A DNA stretch of 64,000 nucleotides from Pseudoalteromonas luteoviolacea NCIMB 1944 (GTDB taxonomy: Bacteria; Pseudomonadota; Gammaproteobacteria; Enterobacterales; Alteromonadaceae). Under the pieces are notes generated by a model, which saw only the letters and a program-made list of their open reading frames with translations, ran no database searches and was not told the origin of the DNA. Position 1 is the stretch's first letter, and each line of letters begins with the position of its first letter. Below, piece by piece: positions 17,940 to 25,722 of the stretch. A program made the position numbers and the translations under genes. The stretch spans positions 1 through 64,000 of the forward strand of contig NZ_AUXS01000022.1 in assembly GCF_001625565.1 (NCBI RefSeq). Direction: 5' to 3'.

Positions 17940-18156
17940 TTAATATAATCGCAGTTATATCTCAAAAGCTTATGGCAAAAAAGTTAGGATGTACTCGTAA
18001 AGCAATTGGTAACTATCAGCAGGGTATAAATTCAATAAAATTTAAACCTCTTTTGAGCTACCGCACTGCAAACTAGATACTAAGTCTTTACTTAATCATG
18101 TAAGGCCCTATAGAAATGCTCTAACTAGGCCTGAGTTACAGGATGACGAAGAATGA
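17940..18156 (+). pseudogene. Decayed XRE-type regulator of cassette A
   Basis: A frameshifted relative of the XRE-family regulator at 33929-34219. The first frame reads ISQKLMAKKLGCTRKAIGNYQQG (compare TQKEMADKLKITRETVSNYELG). It then hits a stop, and the second frame from 18073 reads LDTKSLLNHV and ends ELQDDEE (compare IDSKSLLNQI and KLQDEE). The gene end overlaps the next ATG as ATGA at 18153, exactly the arrangement in cassette C, and the TTACAGGATGA RBS region is also shared. The N-terminal part is more diverged. This shows that a third copy of the regulator/peptide/membrane cassette once existed here. Confidence 0.75.
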
Positions 18157-18377
18157 ACAAAATATTACCTCATATTTTTTTAAGTAAATTAAAAACTTCA
18201 ATTGCTTGGATAGTTAACAATGCCCTCCTACTGCGCAAAAACGGTAAGGTAAAATCTATCAGACAAACACTGACTGATATTGCTTTTACAGATACATATG
18301 CTGTGATGATGCCAGCCAGATCTGCACACTTTATTTCCAAACTTACTCGTCCAATTCTGAACGACGAGTATGCATGA
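18153..18377 (+). CDS. Small ORF in the peptide position of cassette A
   Basis: A 74-residue ORF that starts within the stop codon of the decayed regulator (ATGA overlap) behind an AGGA RBS, as the peptide gene does in cassette C. The product is basic at first and then mixed (MNKILPHIFLSKLKTSIAW, NNALLLRKNGKVKS); no Gly-Gly motif or known domain is visible. Its stop overlaps the start of a 22-codon ORF (18374-18442). It may be a real peptide or a decayed one, and cassette position is the only support. Confidence 0.35.
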   Translation: MNKILPHIFLSKLKTSIAWIVNNALLLRKNGKVKSIRQTLTDIAFTDTYAVMMPARSAHFISKLTRPILNDEYA

Positions 18378-18442
18378 AAAAACCAACGCCTCTCGAAACT
18401 TTAAGTAAGCTGAAATATGTTATGACATCAGTGGTAGCTTGA
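18374..18442 (+). CDS. Very short ORF, leader-like
   Basis: A 22-codon ORF beginning at an ATGA overlap with the preceding ORF. Its sequence MKKPTPLETLSKLKYV resembles the basic/leucine-rich leaders of bacteriocin-type peptides, and LSKLK also appears in the ORF at 18153. It may be a truncated peptide gene. Support is weak. Confidence 0.25.
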   Translation: MKKPTPLETLSKLKYVMTSVVA

Positions 18443-18469
18443 TAAACAAAACGTAAAGGATAAACAGCA

Positions 18470-18736
18470 ATGAACTCCCCTTTTAGAACTATTCGAAAAC
18501 TACAAACCCTTGGCTTAAATCGCTGTGACTTAGTATCTGATGGTGTAAGAACGAATAGCCCATCAAAAGTAAGCTCAATTGACGTACAGCCAATCTACTC
18601 TCAATTCAAAGAAGGGCAGCAACTCACAATCAGTGCTTGTATCTCGATATCAGGAGGCAATACAGCTTATAAGGCACCAAGAACAGCTCAACGGCAATTT
18701 GGCAATATCCCTATTGCAATTGATAAGCTTAAATAA
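18470..18736 (+). CDS. Candidate double-glycine peptide of cassette A
   Basis: An 88-residue ORF with a good RBS (AAAGGA), ending 9 bases before the membrane protein gene, which is the position of the peptide genes in cassettes B and C. The N-terminus is basic and leader-like (FRTIRKLQTLGLNRCDLVSDG). A double glycine lies at about residues 63-64 in CISISGGNTAY, comparable to LISGAGG in cassette B and QIHGGG in cassette C. The C-terminal part after the Gly-Gly is about 24 residues and basic. It lacks the VDPASA motif found in the other two peptides, so homology is suggestive only. No modification enzyme adjoins it. Confidence 0.45.
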   Translation: MNSPFRTIRKLQTLGLNRCDLVSDGVRTNSPSKVSSIDVQPIYSQFKEGQQLTISACISISGGNTAYKAPRTAQRQFGNIPIAIDKLK

Positions 18737-18745
18737 GGATAAGTA

Positions 18746-19345
18746 ATGAAGCTTTCAAATTTAATCTTGCTAAGTATCGCCTCTTTGGCTTTTTTTTATA
18801 TTCAATTATGGGACCAACGCCTAGTGACGCCGATATATGTTAGCCTATTAACTGCATGTATAGGCTATGGCATATATATAAGAGAGATAAATGTAATTCA
18901 CATAGCAGGGTTTATTTTAGCTTTAACTGGGATTGAAATTATCATTTTCGAGTCTGGTATTATTAACTACGTCACCGTTACCGAAAATGCACTGCTTCAA
19001 GGTAGCATTATTTATGGTGTACAAATCTTTTTTACTGTTACCACAGCCCTTGTACTAATTTTCAGAGTGCAATTGTCACGACTTTTGTCCAATTCGAAAC
19101 ACATCAAACTTACTAATTTCGACGGTGTTTTTCATTGGCTCTTCATCTATATGGCAATTGTAAACTTGTTAACTCTGCTAGAGAATATTGCTTGGTCCTA
19201 TTTCAATATGAAGTCTTGGACATTGATTTATGACAATTTTGAAGGGTTGATTTACATTGCATGGGCACTCTGCTGTGGCGCTCTGCTTACCATGTTAATT
19301 TGTGCCCCAAGGTTAAGTCCCCCTCACGAACGTAAGCTTTCTTAA
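18746..19345 (+). CDS. Cassette A polytopic membrane protein
   Basis: A 199-residue integral membrane protein with about six hydrophobic helices. It is clearly homologous to the protein at 34406-34999 (start MKLSNLILLSIASLAFFY versus MKPSQLIVLTIISISVFY; LTNFDGVFHWLFIYMA versus LTYFDGIFHWIFLYTS; YIAWALCCGALLTML versus YLAWALTCGTLLSMV) and more distantly to that at 30324-30890. The family is not one I recognise. In all three loci it follows a short peptide gene, so immunity, export or sensing of the peptide are possible roles (inference). It ends 26 bases before a strong bidirectional terminator. The gene is intact although the regulator of this copy is decayed. Confidence 0.7.
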   Translation: MKLSNLILLSIASLAFFYIQLWDQRLVTPIYVSLLTACIGYGIYIREINVIHIAGFILALTGIEIIIFESGIINYVTVTENALLQGSIIYGVQIFFTVTTALVLIFRVQLSRLLSNSKHIKLTNFDGVFHWLFIYMAIVNLLTLLENIAWSYFNMKSWTLIYDNFEGLIYIAWALCCGALLTMLICAPRLSPPHERKLS

Positions 19346-19371
19346 CCAGAACACATATACTTAAAAATGAC

Positions 19372-19400
19372 AAAAAACCAGATCTTCATCTGGTTTTTTA
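19372..19400. terminator. Strong bidirectional terminator
   Basis: AAAAAACCAGAT, loop CTTC, ATCTGGTTTTTT: a 12-bp perfect stem with A- and T-tracts on either side. It can end the cassette A transcript (plus) and the flavoprotein transcript (minus). Confidence 0.9.
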
Positions 19401-19487
19401 TTGCCGCCGAACAGCTGCTTTCGTTATCCTCTACACTTTCACATTGCGACACGCCTCGGGTAAACGCATCCCTTAGCTTGCAATTGA

Positions 19488-20528
19488 TTATTGTGCGCTT
19501 AACCAATAAGGGCAACTGGGCGACTGTCGATAGTGCTTGATTAAACTGCGCCGTGAGTCATGAAACTGCCATTGCATTTTATCGGTATATGTTTGATATA
19601 AGCTGGCTTCTTGCTCAGGCTCAAAGAGCAAAACCTTGATCAACTCTACCGCAGTAACCCCGGAAGTTAGCGCTCGGATCACACCTTGAGACGACGCAGG
19701 ATCCAGCACCATTGCGGCATCACCCAATATAAAAAAACCTGCACCTGCTAGTCTTTGCGCACACCGCCACGTCACATTACTTGCCCTGACTTTTGTGGTG
19801 CTATTGAGGGTTTTACTATAAGTTTTCTCAGGCTTTTTATTTAAGTTTGTATGCCAATTTAGCCGTGTTACACAATACATCTTTCGCTCTACCTCAGCAG
19901 TCCATGTCCAGCCATTTTCATCAAACTCAAACCTTGGTAATTGTGCAACTTGCTCACCTTCCGATGACAGTGAACCATACTCACTCGTTGATACCAAAGG
20001 GGGCGAAAAAGGCTCAACTTCAATATTGAGCTGATTGGCCAACCAGTGTCTACCTCCCGCCGCATCCAACGTGAATTTGGCCCGAATTTGCAATCCACCC
20101 ACAGTGCGAATACCTGCGACACACTCTCCTTTTCGTACCACTGAGTGAGCTCTATCCGCTATCAGCTTGGCACCTCTTTGCAATACGAGCTTTTGTAGTT
20201 CAGTATCAAATTCTGCTCCCATAATTTGATACCCTCGCCAATCCCCTTCATCGTCATTGCCCAGTTTATGGTAGGTTAAATCTGTCGAGCTACCAGACCA
20301 AATGCCTAAATACCGAATAAACTCACCGTTTGATAAAAGTGACCCTGCACCCAAGTGTTGGAGCACAGGCTCCACACCAGGATGAAGGGATTCGCCATGT
20401 CGATAGCGGGGAAATACGCGAGGCTCGACAAGGATCACACTTAAATTAGACTTTAATGCACAAAGTGCCGCAGCTAACCCAGCAGGCCCTGAACCGACAA
20501 TCACTAAATCACACTCGTAATTTGGCAT
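19488..20528 (-). CDS. FAD-dependent oxidoreductase, LodB-like candidate
   Basis: A 346-residue flavoprotein of the FAD-dependent halogenase/geranylgeranyl-reductase superfamily. It has the N-terminal dinucleotide-binding motif DLVIVGSGPAGLAAAL, a HGESLHPG segment (residues about 44-51), a central LDAAGGR and the second FAD motif FFILGDAAMVLDP followed by SSQGVIRAL. There is no halogenase WxWxIP motif. The start codon overlaps by one base the stop codon of the 808-residue partner, implying translational coupling. Flavoproteins of this kind (LodB, GoxB) are required for making the cysteine tryptophylquinone cofactor in LodA-type oxidases, and the gene arrangement here fits such a pair. The partner assignment is uncertain, so the role is inferred. 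Confidence 0.7.
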   Translation of the reverse strand: MPNYECDLVIVGSGPAGLAAALCALKSNLSVILVEPRVFPRYRHGESLHPGVEPVLQHLGAGSLLSNGEFIRYLGIWSGSSTDLTYHKLGNDDEGDWRGYQIMGAEFDTELQKLVLQRGAKLIADRAHSVVRKGECVAGIRTVGGLQIRAKFTLDAAGGRHWLANQLNIEVEPFSPPLVSTSEYGSLSSEGEQVAQLPRFEFDENGWTWTAEVERKMYCVTRLNWHTNLNKKPEKTYSKTLNSTTKVRASNVTWRCAQRLAGAGFFILGDAAMVLDPASSQGVIRALTSGVTAVELIKVLLFEPEQEASLYQTYTDKMQWQFHDSRRSLIKHYRQSPSCPYWLSAQ

Positions 20529-22954
20529 TAGTACTCCTCTAATACCAAATTAACAGGTTGAGACACCCAGTCTTGATCGAAAACTTTAATATAAATTTCA
20601 CGAGCACTGATTTGAAATTCGACCTGATTAACAAGTTCATAGCGCTCTCGGGTGATCGGAGTAGCCTCTACATCAACGGCATTTTGACCGACAATAGCAA
20701 AACGATATATATAACCAATACCCTCTAAGCTATTACTCGCTTTGGGAAGTACCGTACTGTGCCAATTTTGCCATGATGGTACTTTTTCTGCGTTAACCAT
20801 CCACAATTGGTTGTTCGTAACTGTCTGGCGACGCAATGAGTCAAAACACGCACGTAACACATCCATACGCTGGATCATTTCTTCAGCAGGGACTTTATCC
20901 AAGCCATTGAAGCCTATTTTATTCGCCAGTGCATTGCTAACGTAATCTGAGCGATTTCTATGTGCACAGTTTACGTAATTCTGACCATTTTCAGACTCAA
21001 TAAATGGCCCATGCTCACCATCCCAACCTAAGTTTGCAGACACTTCCTGACTCAGTACCCGAGGGTGCGCGGGGTGATAACCAAGCTCTTTATCCAGCAG
21101 CGGTTGTGCAGTTGGAGACCAAGAAATATTGAACGTCCTAGACGAGTCAGGTGCGGCGGCAGGCCAGTATGAGTTCAATGCGGCACAAAGTTTTGCATCT
21201 TCTAAGAAGGGGCTTCCTAATCCATATGAAGCATAGGTATTTTGGCCTTGATCAACATGCGTCGAAATATCCCAACCTGGCGCAAATACGTCAGCTGCGG
21301 AGTCAGGTAACCAGCTCAAAGCCCTCGCAAGTGATTCGTTCTTGTTAAACGCACTCCCACTCGCAGCTGGCCCGACAATACTCGTCATAGTGCGGTTAAC
21401 TCTATCCGCAGCAGGGAACACTAAATCAGCTGAGTTAGGTATTGTGAGAGACTGATTAGGCACTGTGTTGTTTTTAGTTGTTTGACCGGAAAGGGTTCTG
21501 GTAAACCTGCCATCACTAAGCGGTCGTGGACCGCCTTGAGAAAAGTGCAGCCTGTTTTGCACCGTATCCAGACTTAAACCAACCTCAGCCCCGTAAAGCT
21601 CTTCAACCCAACGTTGAATATCGAGTTGACGGATTTGCGGGAAAAAGTCGACAGCGGTCACCAAGGAAAAGGCTTTATAAGTTTGTAAATTTGATAACTC
21701 AGGAATAGAAACAGATAAATAACCATCGCAAGAATCATCTATAAAATGCGCAGCTTCGTACCCACCAACAGATCTCCCTTCTAAGTTTATAACTTGCTCT
21801 GTAAACTCTCTGGTGTTAAGTGTTTTGTTTAAGTCTTCTAGTTCAATATCACCATTGTTATTTGTGATCACTTTGTGTCGGATGTTGACATATTCCGGTG
21901 CAGCTCTTCCTGCATGGGCGGTGATAATTAGTGAACTAAAAAAGCAACTTCGCCCCTCAGGCACTTCAAAACGCGCCAATTCCATGTTGCCATTCACCTG
22001 CTGAGATGCAGTGCGCGATAGATGTGCTTGGGGTTTGGAAATGACCAATACAGAGTCCCCCGCCTGCTTCATCTCCACTAATTCATCATTGACAGAGTCG
22101 CGCGTAAATGGCGGTTTATCTAAATCGAAAATTGCTAAAGGAGGCACAAAATCAGGGTTATCACCGGGGTTTTTGTGGAGCCGTCTAAGCTTTTCATTAA
22201 TATGATACTCGGTAAACTCGACTTGAGATAAATGAATACCCTGACCTTGGTCATCAAAGAGACATTCATCACCTGCAAATAGCTTATGAACGGGAAATAG
22301 AAACTCTTGACTATGATCTGTTGGGGAGTCACGGAACACAACATCTTGACTATCTGGTGAGCGACGCTCAGCAATAAACGCGCCATACCGGGCAGGCAAC
22401 ACAGCAATACTGCGCTCTTCTGATTCCGGGCTAGATGTAAATGAACGCGTAGGCGCATCGTAGCGCTCCGGTTCTGTACCAATACGGGCTATCCCGCACC
22501 TTGAGTAGCCAATATCGGCATGCAACTTGTGCGGACTGTTTTGAGCAACACGATATTGATAGGCGAATACTGCGACTACCGGATTTTGAAAGGAGCTAAG
22601 TGTTCTTTTACTTAAGCTAAAAATCAAGTTCTCTACTTGGTCAAGTTCAGTCAATGTTGGGTAGGCAGCACTGTCTTGGTGTGGTTTCCCATCAGATGTC
22701 GGGTGTACATTTGGGCTGGATAAGGCGTGATAAAGTAGACTTAAGCTCGGTTTTCCAGCCTCAATAGCCCGTTTACCATTCGTTGAAAAGTCTTCCATCC
22801 CGGGCTTGTCTCGTCGGATAGCAGGAAGTAACCGTTGCAACTCTGCGGTCAGATCTTCTGCAGAAATATCTAATCCATGCTCTTGAAACCATTCATTCCA
22901 GCCAAAATGGGATAGTCTGTTTAGGGTTTGTTGTACATTACTAATCAAGCTCAT
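20528..22954 (-). CDS. Large protein coupled to the flavoprotein, possibly LodA-like
   Basis: An 808-residue protein without a signal peptide or membrane helices. A segment near residue 145 reads IGYSRCGIARIGTEPERY, reminiscent of the N-terminal IGIARVGNS-type motif of LodA/GoxA quinoproteins. Later come FAPGWDIS and a Cys-Trp region (LCAALNSYWPAAAPDSSR) similar in layout to the WWPxxxPD region of those oxidases. These are weak, motif-level matches, and the length exceeds LodA (about 730). It is translationally coupled to an FAD protein of the type that matures LodA. If correct, the enzyme would be a CTQ-dependent amino-acid oxidase producing hydrogen peroxide; if not, it is an unclassified substrate of the flavoprotein. 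No cofactor residue can be assigned from the sequence alone. Confidence 0.45.
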   Translation of the reverse strand: MSLISNVQQTLNRLSHFGWNEWFQEHGLDISAEDLTAELQRLLPAIRRDKPGMEDFSTNGKRAIEAGKPSLSLLYHALSSPNVHPTSDGKPHQDSAAYPTLTELDQVENLIFSLSKRTLSSFQNPVVAVFAYQYRVAQNSPHKLHADIGYSRCGIARIGTEPERYDAPTRSFTSSPESEERSIAVLPARYGAFIAERRSPDSQDVVFRDSPTDHSQEFLFPVHKLFAGDECLFDDQGQGIHLSQVEFTEYHINEKLRRLHKNPGDNPDFVPPLAIFDLDKPPFTRDSVNDELVEMKQAGDSVLVISKPQAHLSRTASQQVNGNMELARFEVPEGRSCFFSSLIITAHAGRAAPEYVNIRHKVITNNNGDIELEDLNKTLNTREFTEQVINLEGRSVGGYEAAHFIDDSCDGYLSVSIPELSNLQTYKAFSLVTAVDFFPQIRQLDIQRWVEELYGAEVGLSLDTVQNRLHFSQGGPRPLSDGRFTRTLSGQTTKNNTVPNQSLTIPNSADLVFPAADRVNRTMTSIVGPAASGSAFNKNESLARALSWLPDSAADVFAPGWDISTHVDQGQNTYASYGLGSPFLEDAKLCAALNSYWPAAAPDSSRTFNISWSPTAQPLLDKELGYHPAHPRVLSQEVSANLGWDGEHGPFIESENGQNYVNCAHRNRSDYVSNALANKIGFNGLDKVPAEEMIQRMDVLRACFDSLRRQTVTNNQLWMVNAEKVPSWQNWHSTVLPKASNSLEGIGYIYRFAIVGQNAVDVEATPITRERYELVNQVEFQISAREIYIKVFDQDWVSQPVNLVLEEY

Positions 22955-23208
22955 TTTTGTATCCTTGCTTTGAGGTTTTTAGTCGCACACTCAATATAGA
23001 CCAAATCAGGGTATACACAGGGGAGACTCGGCGTTTAAAAAACAAACAATTCGTGATGTTGATTTAGCTCAAACTTGGCATATTAAAAATGAGTAGAGCA
23101 CGTCCCTAAAACATATATTTCTCTCGAACAATACTCCTCTTTCGTCCCCTGTAGACTTGGTTGATTGTCACAAAGCGATTAAAAGAGCGTGTACACATCT
23201 TATTGCCG
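22955..23208. other. Promoter region of the flavoprotein operon
   Basis: The RBS AAGGATAC precedes the 22954 start on the minus strand. The rest, up to the tandem array, shows nothing recognisable. Confidence 0.4.
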
Positions 23209-23564
23209 AAGGATCTGGCTATCTCAGAGTAAAGGGGCTGGGGTGATCATGAATCGTATCGAACAATGGATCCTGACTTATCTCAGGATCACGGACTGGC
23301 AGATCATGAATCGTATTGAGCAGTGGATCCTGACTTATCTCAGGATGACGAGCTGGGAAGATCATACGTCGTATTGAACATTAGATCCTACCTTATTTCA
23401 GGATGACGAGCTGGGAAGATCATGAGTCGTATTGAACTGTAGATCCTACCTTATTTCAGGATGACGAGTAGGGAAGATCATGAGTCGCATTGAACTGTAG
23501 ATCCTACCTTATTTCAGGATGACGAGTAGGGAAGATCATGCATCGTATCAAACAGTGGATCCCA
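23209..23564. repeat. 58-bp tandem repeat array with internal hairpin
   Basis: Units begin with GATCATG at 23245, 23302, 23360, 23418, 23476 and 23534, with periods of 57, 58, 58, 58 and 58; the last unit is partial, and a degenerate unit lies before the first (23209-23244). Each carries GGATCCTGAC..TCAGGATGACG, where ATCCTGA/TCAGGAT forms a stem in the first two units and weakens to ATCCT/AGGAT in later ones. Adjacent units are nearly identical, so the array grew by recent unequal exchange. The hairpin is of the REP type; a related single copy is at 56307-56328. Confidence 0.85.
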
Positions 23565-23750
23565 ACTTTCGTTACGATAACAGGTTACAATGGGGAGCGC
23601 ACCCGCTAGGATGGCGAAAAAACCCTGATCCTAACTGTGACAATGTTGCGCTGAAGTACAAGACGCCTTACTTAATGTACTTAGGTTGTTAGGGTCGATT
23701 CATAGTTTTACGCCAAACCAATTCACCTAACAACCCGTTTTTTAACAGCA

Positions 23751-25388
23751 TTATGCTAACTTAAAGCGGTTTATCATCCTCATCATGTCCTCAGACACCT
23801 GACTAAGCTCTTCACTGGCTGTTGCCATTAAGGTCGATTCACCGGCCAACGAAGTAGAACCGTCATTCAAATTGGCAACATTTTGATTGATACCATTGAC
23901 CGTCATGGTTTGCTGCTCTGTTGCAGCAGAGATTTGCTGGTTCATACCTTGAATGGCATGGACCTCTTGAGCTATCTCGTTAAGCGCATCTCCCGCTGAT
24001 GACGAAATCTGCGATGTATTAGACGCTTTTTCAGCGCCTTTGCTCATAACTTCTACCGCTTGCTCTGCGCCAGCTTGTAACTTCTCAATAATCGTTTGAA
24101 TCTCAATAGTTGATTCCTGCGTGCGCAGTGACAAAGTGCGCACTTCGTCAGCAACCACAGCAAATCCACGTCCAGCCTCACCAGCCCGGGCAGCTTCAAT
24201 GGCAGCATTTAATGCCAACAGATTGGTTTGCTCGGCAATTCCTCGGATCACTTCAAGTACGGTATCGACATTACGACTATCTGCGGCAAGTTGAGCAATG
24301 ACTTGACTCGCTTCACCGATATCTTCAGCCAAAAGCTGAGACTTTTGAATATTACACTCAATGATCTCCAAGCTCTGCTCTGTTTGCTTGGCTGCTTTCA
24401 CACTGAATTCTGACGCATCTACCGTTCTACCCGACACTTCAGTCACCGCGGCGAGCATCTCATTCATTGCCCCTGCAAGCTCTTCTGTATCGCTGCGCTG
24501 CTGGTTCAAGTTCATGTCGACAGTTGAAACTGACGATGACAAGCGAGTTGCAGAGTCAGCCAGTTGTGTTCCTGCGGCACTGACACTGAGCATAATGTCC
24601 TGAATAGAACCCACAAAGCGATTAAAATACTGAGCTAAATCGATCAGCTCTTGACTGCCTTCCTCTTTCAAACGCTGAGTTAAATCCCCTTCACCACTCG
24701 CAAGATCGCGCATTGCTGACACGGTGCTTTTAATTGGTTTAGTGATACTTCTAATGAAATAAATCACCAAGGTAGATAATACCGCCAACACCATAACGAC
24801 GTTCATCAGGGAGATCATCTGAGATTGCTCGATATCTTCCTCTAACGCCGCAATATTGATACCAGTGCCAATCATCCAATCCCACTCGTGAAAATAGTCG
24901 GCATAACTGGTTTTTGGCGTCAGCTCCGTTGCATCTGGTGAAGTTTTCCAAAGATATTCAACGAATCCCCCCCCACTTTTTCCGGTCGCGTATAGCTCTT
25001 CCACAAATAACTTTCCATTGCCATCTTTGAGCGGCAAAATATTTGTACCAAGCAGGTGTTTTAGACCAGAGGCCAGCTGGATCCCTTCCTTGTCAGCCAC
25101 AAAAATATAGTTGCCGTTATCAAAGCGCATTGCAGAAATGGCCACTAAGGCCAAACGCTTTGCTTCTTCTTCACTGAGTGCGCCACTTCTACTTTGCTCA
25201 TAGTAATGATTGATAACACCGAGCGCACTCTCAATGATCAGCTGCACACCATATTCATAGTTAGCACGCATATGTTTGTTGGTGTTATGAGCATCCAGCA
25301 AGGAATTAGCAAAAAGCCCCAGTGCAAATAACACCACTATCATCCAAGCACGTGTACTAATTGGTGCATTATGAATTGAAAAGTTCAT
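23751..25388 (-). CDS. Methyl-accepting chemotaxis protein with Cache sensor
   Basis: A 545-residue chemoreceptor. An N-terminal membrane helix (about 10-30) is followed by a periplasmic single-Cache-type sensor domain (about 35-190) with [18 protein letters not shown] and [17 protein letters not shown], features of the sCache_2 family that often binds small organic acids. A second membrane helix is near 192-212, then HAMP (about 213-265: [26 protein letters not shown]) and a cytoplasmic signalling domain with the conserved hairpin tip [34 protein letters not shown] split around residue 400. No C-terminal CheR pentapeptide is present. It is the last gene of a minus-strand cluster with a small charged protein and an NHL-propeller protein. 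Confidence 0.93.
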   Translation of the reverse strand: MNFSIHNAPISTRAWMIVVLFALGLFANSLLDAHNTNKHMRANYEYGVQLIIESALGVINHYYEQSRSGALSEEEAKRLALVAISAMRFDNGNYIFVADKEGIQLASGLKHLLGTNILPLKDGNGKLFVEELYATGKSGGGFVEYLWKTSPDATELTPKTSYADYFHEWDWMIGTGINIAALEEDIEQSQMISLMNVVMVLAVLSTLVIYFIRSITKPIKSTVSAMRDLASGEGDLTQRLKEEGSQELIDLAQYFNRFVGSIQDIMLSVSAAGTQLADSATRLSSSVSTVDMNLNQQRSDTEELAGAMNEMLAAVTEVSGRTVDASEFSVKAAKQTEQSLEIIECNIQKSQLLAEDIGEASQVIAQLAADSRNVDTVLEVIRGIAEQTNLLALNAAIEAARAGEAGRGFAVVADEVRTLSLRTQESTIEIQTIIEKLQAGAEQAVEVMSKGAEKASNTSQISSSAGDALNEIAQEVHAIQGMNQQISAATEQQTMTVNGINQNVANLNDGSTSLAGESTLMATASEELSQVSEDMMRMINRFKLA

Positions 25389-25400
25389 GATGCCTCCTCA

Positions 25401-25646
25401 TTACTCGTGCGGACCAGTCACTTTCTTAGCAGAAAAGCTGGATTCATGGCTGGTGTATAAGCGACGCAGCGCATCTTTGCACGACCCCTCATCCTTGGCA
25501 TTGTCTTCAACATGTTTGATCACATCTTGAAACTGTTGCAATAATTGCTTTGAGTCTGCTTCAGACTTTTGGCAGACCCCTTTTGAATCTTGTGATTTGC
25601 GATGTGACAGCTTCTTTCCCTGCGCACGCTTAAATACACTATCCAT
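25401..25646 (-). CDS. Small charged protein of unknown function
   Basis: An 81-residue hydrophilic protein (MDSVFKRAQGKKLSHRKS, then a helical stretch KQLLQQFQDVIKHVEDNAKDEG) with no membrane segment or known motif. The ATG at 25646 is preferred because a G-rich sequence lies 5-9 bases upstream; the ORF extends to an ATG at 25670. It ends 12 bases before the chemoreceptor start, so the two are probably cotranscribed. A small cytoplasmic partner of the receptor is possible but not shown. Confidence 0.5.
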   Translation of the reverse strand: MDSVFKRAQGKKLSHRKSQDSKGVCQKSEADSKQLLQQFQDVIKHVEDNAKDEGSCKDALRRLYTSHESSFSAKKVTGPHE

Positions 25647-25722
25647 AATTCCCCCCGGCCTCTCCTGCACACGTGGCTATGTTCATCTATCACGTCCAGC
25701 CATAGCGTATGTACAGTCCTTG

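Noticed and set aside
23189..23377. ORF across the tandem array
   Set aside because: The repeated MNRIEQWILTYLR text is a translation of the 58-bp repeat; a product of repeat structure, not a gene.
23245..23564. CRISPR-like periodic array
   Set aside because: The whole 58-base unit is repeated, with no unique spacers, no short conserved repeat between variable segments and no cas genes in the window. It is a tandem repeat.
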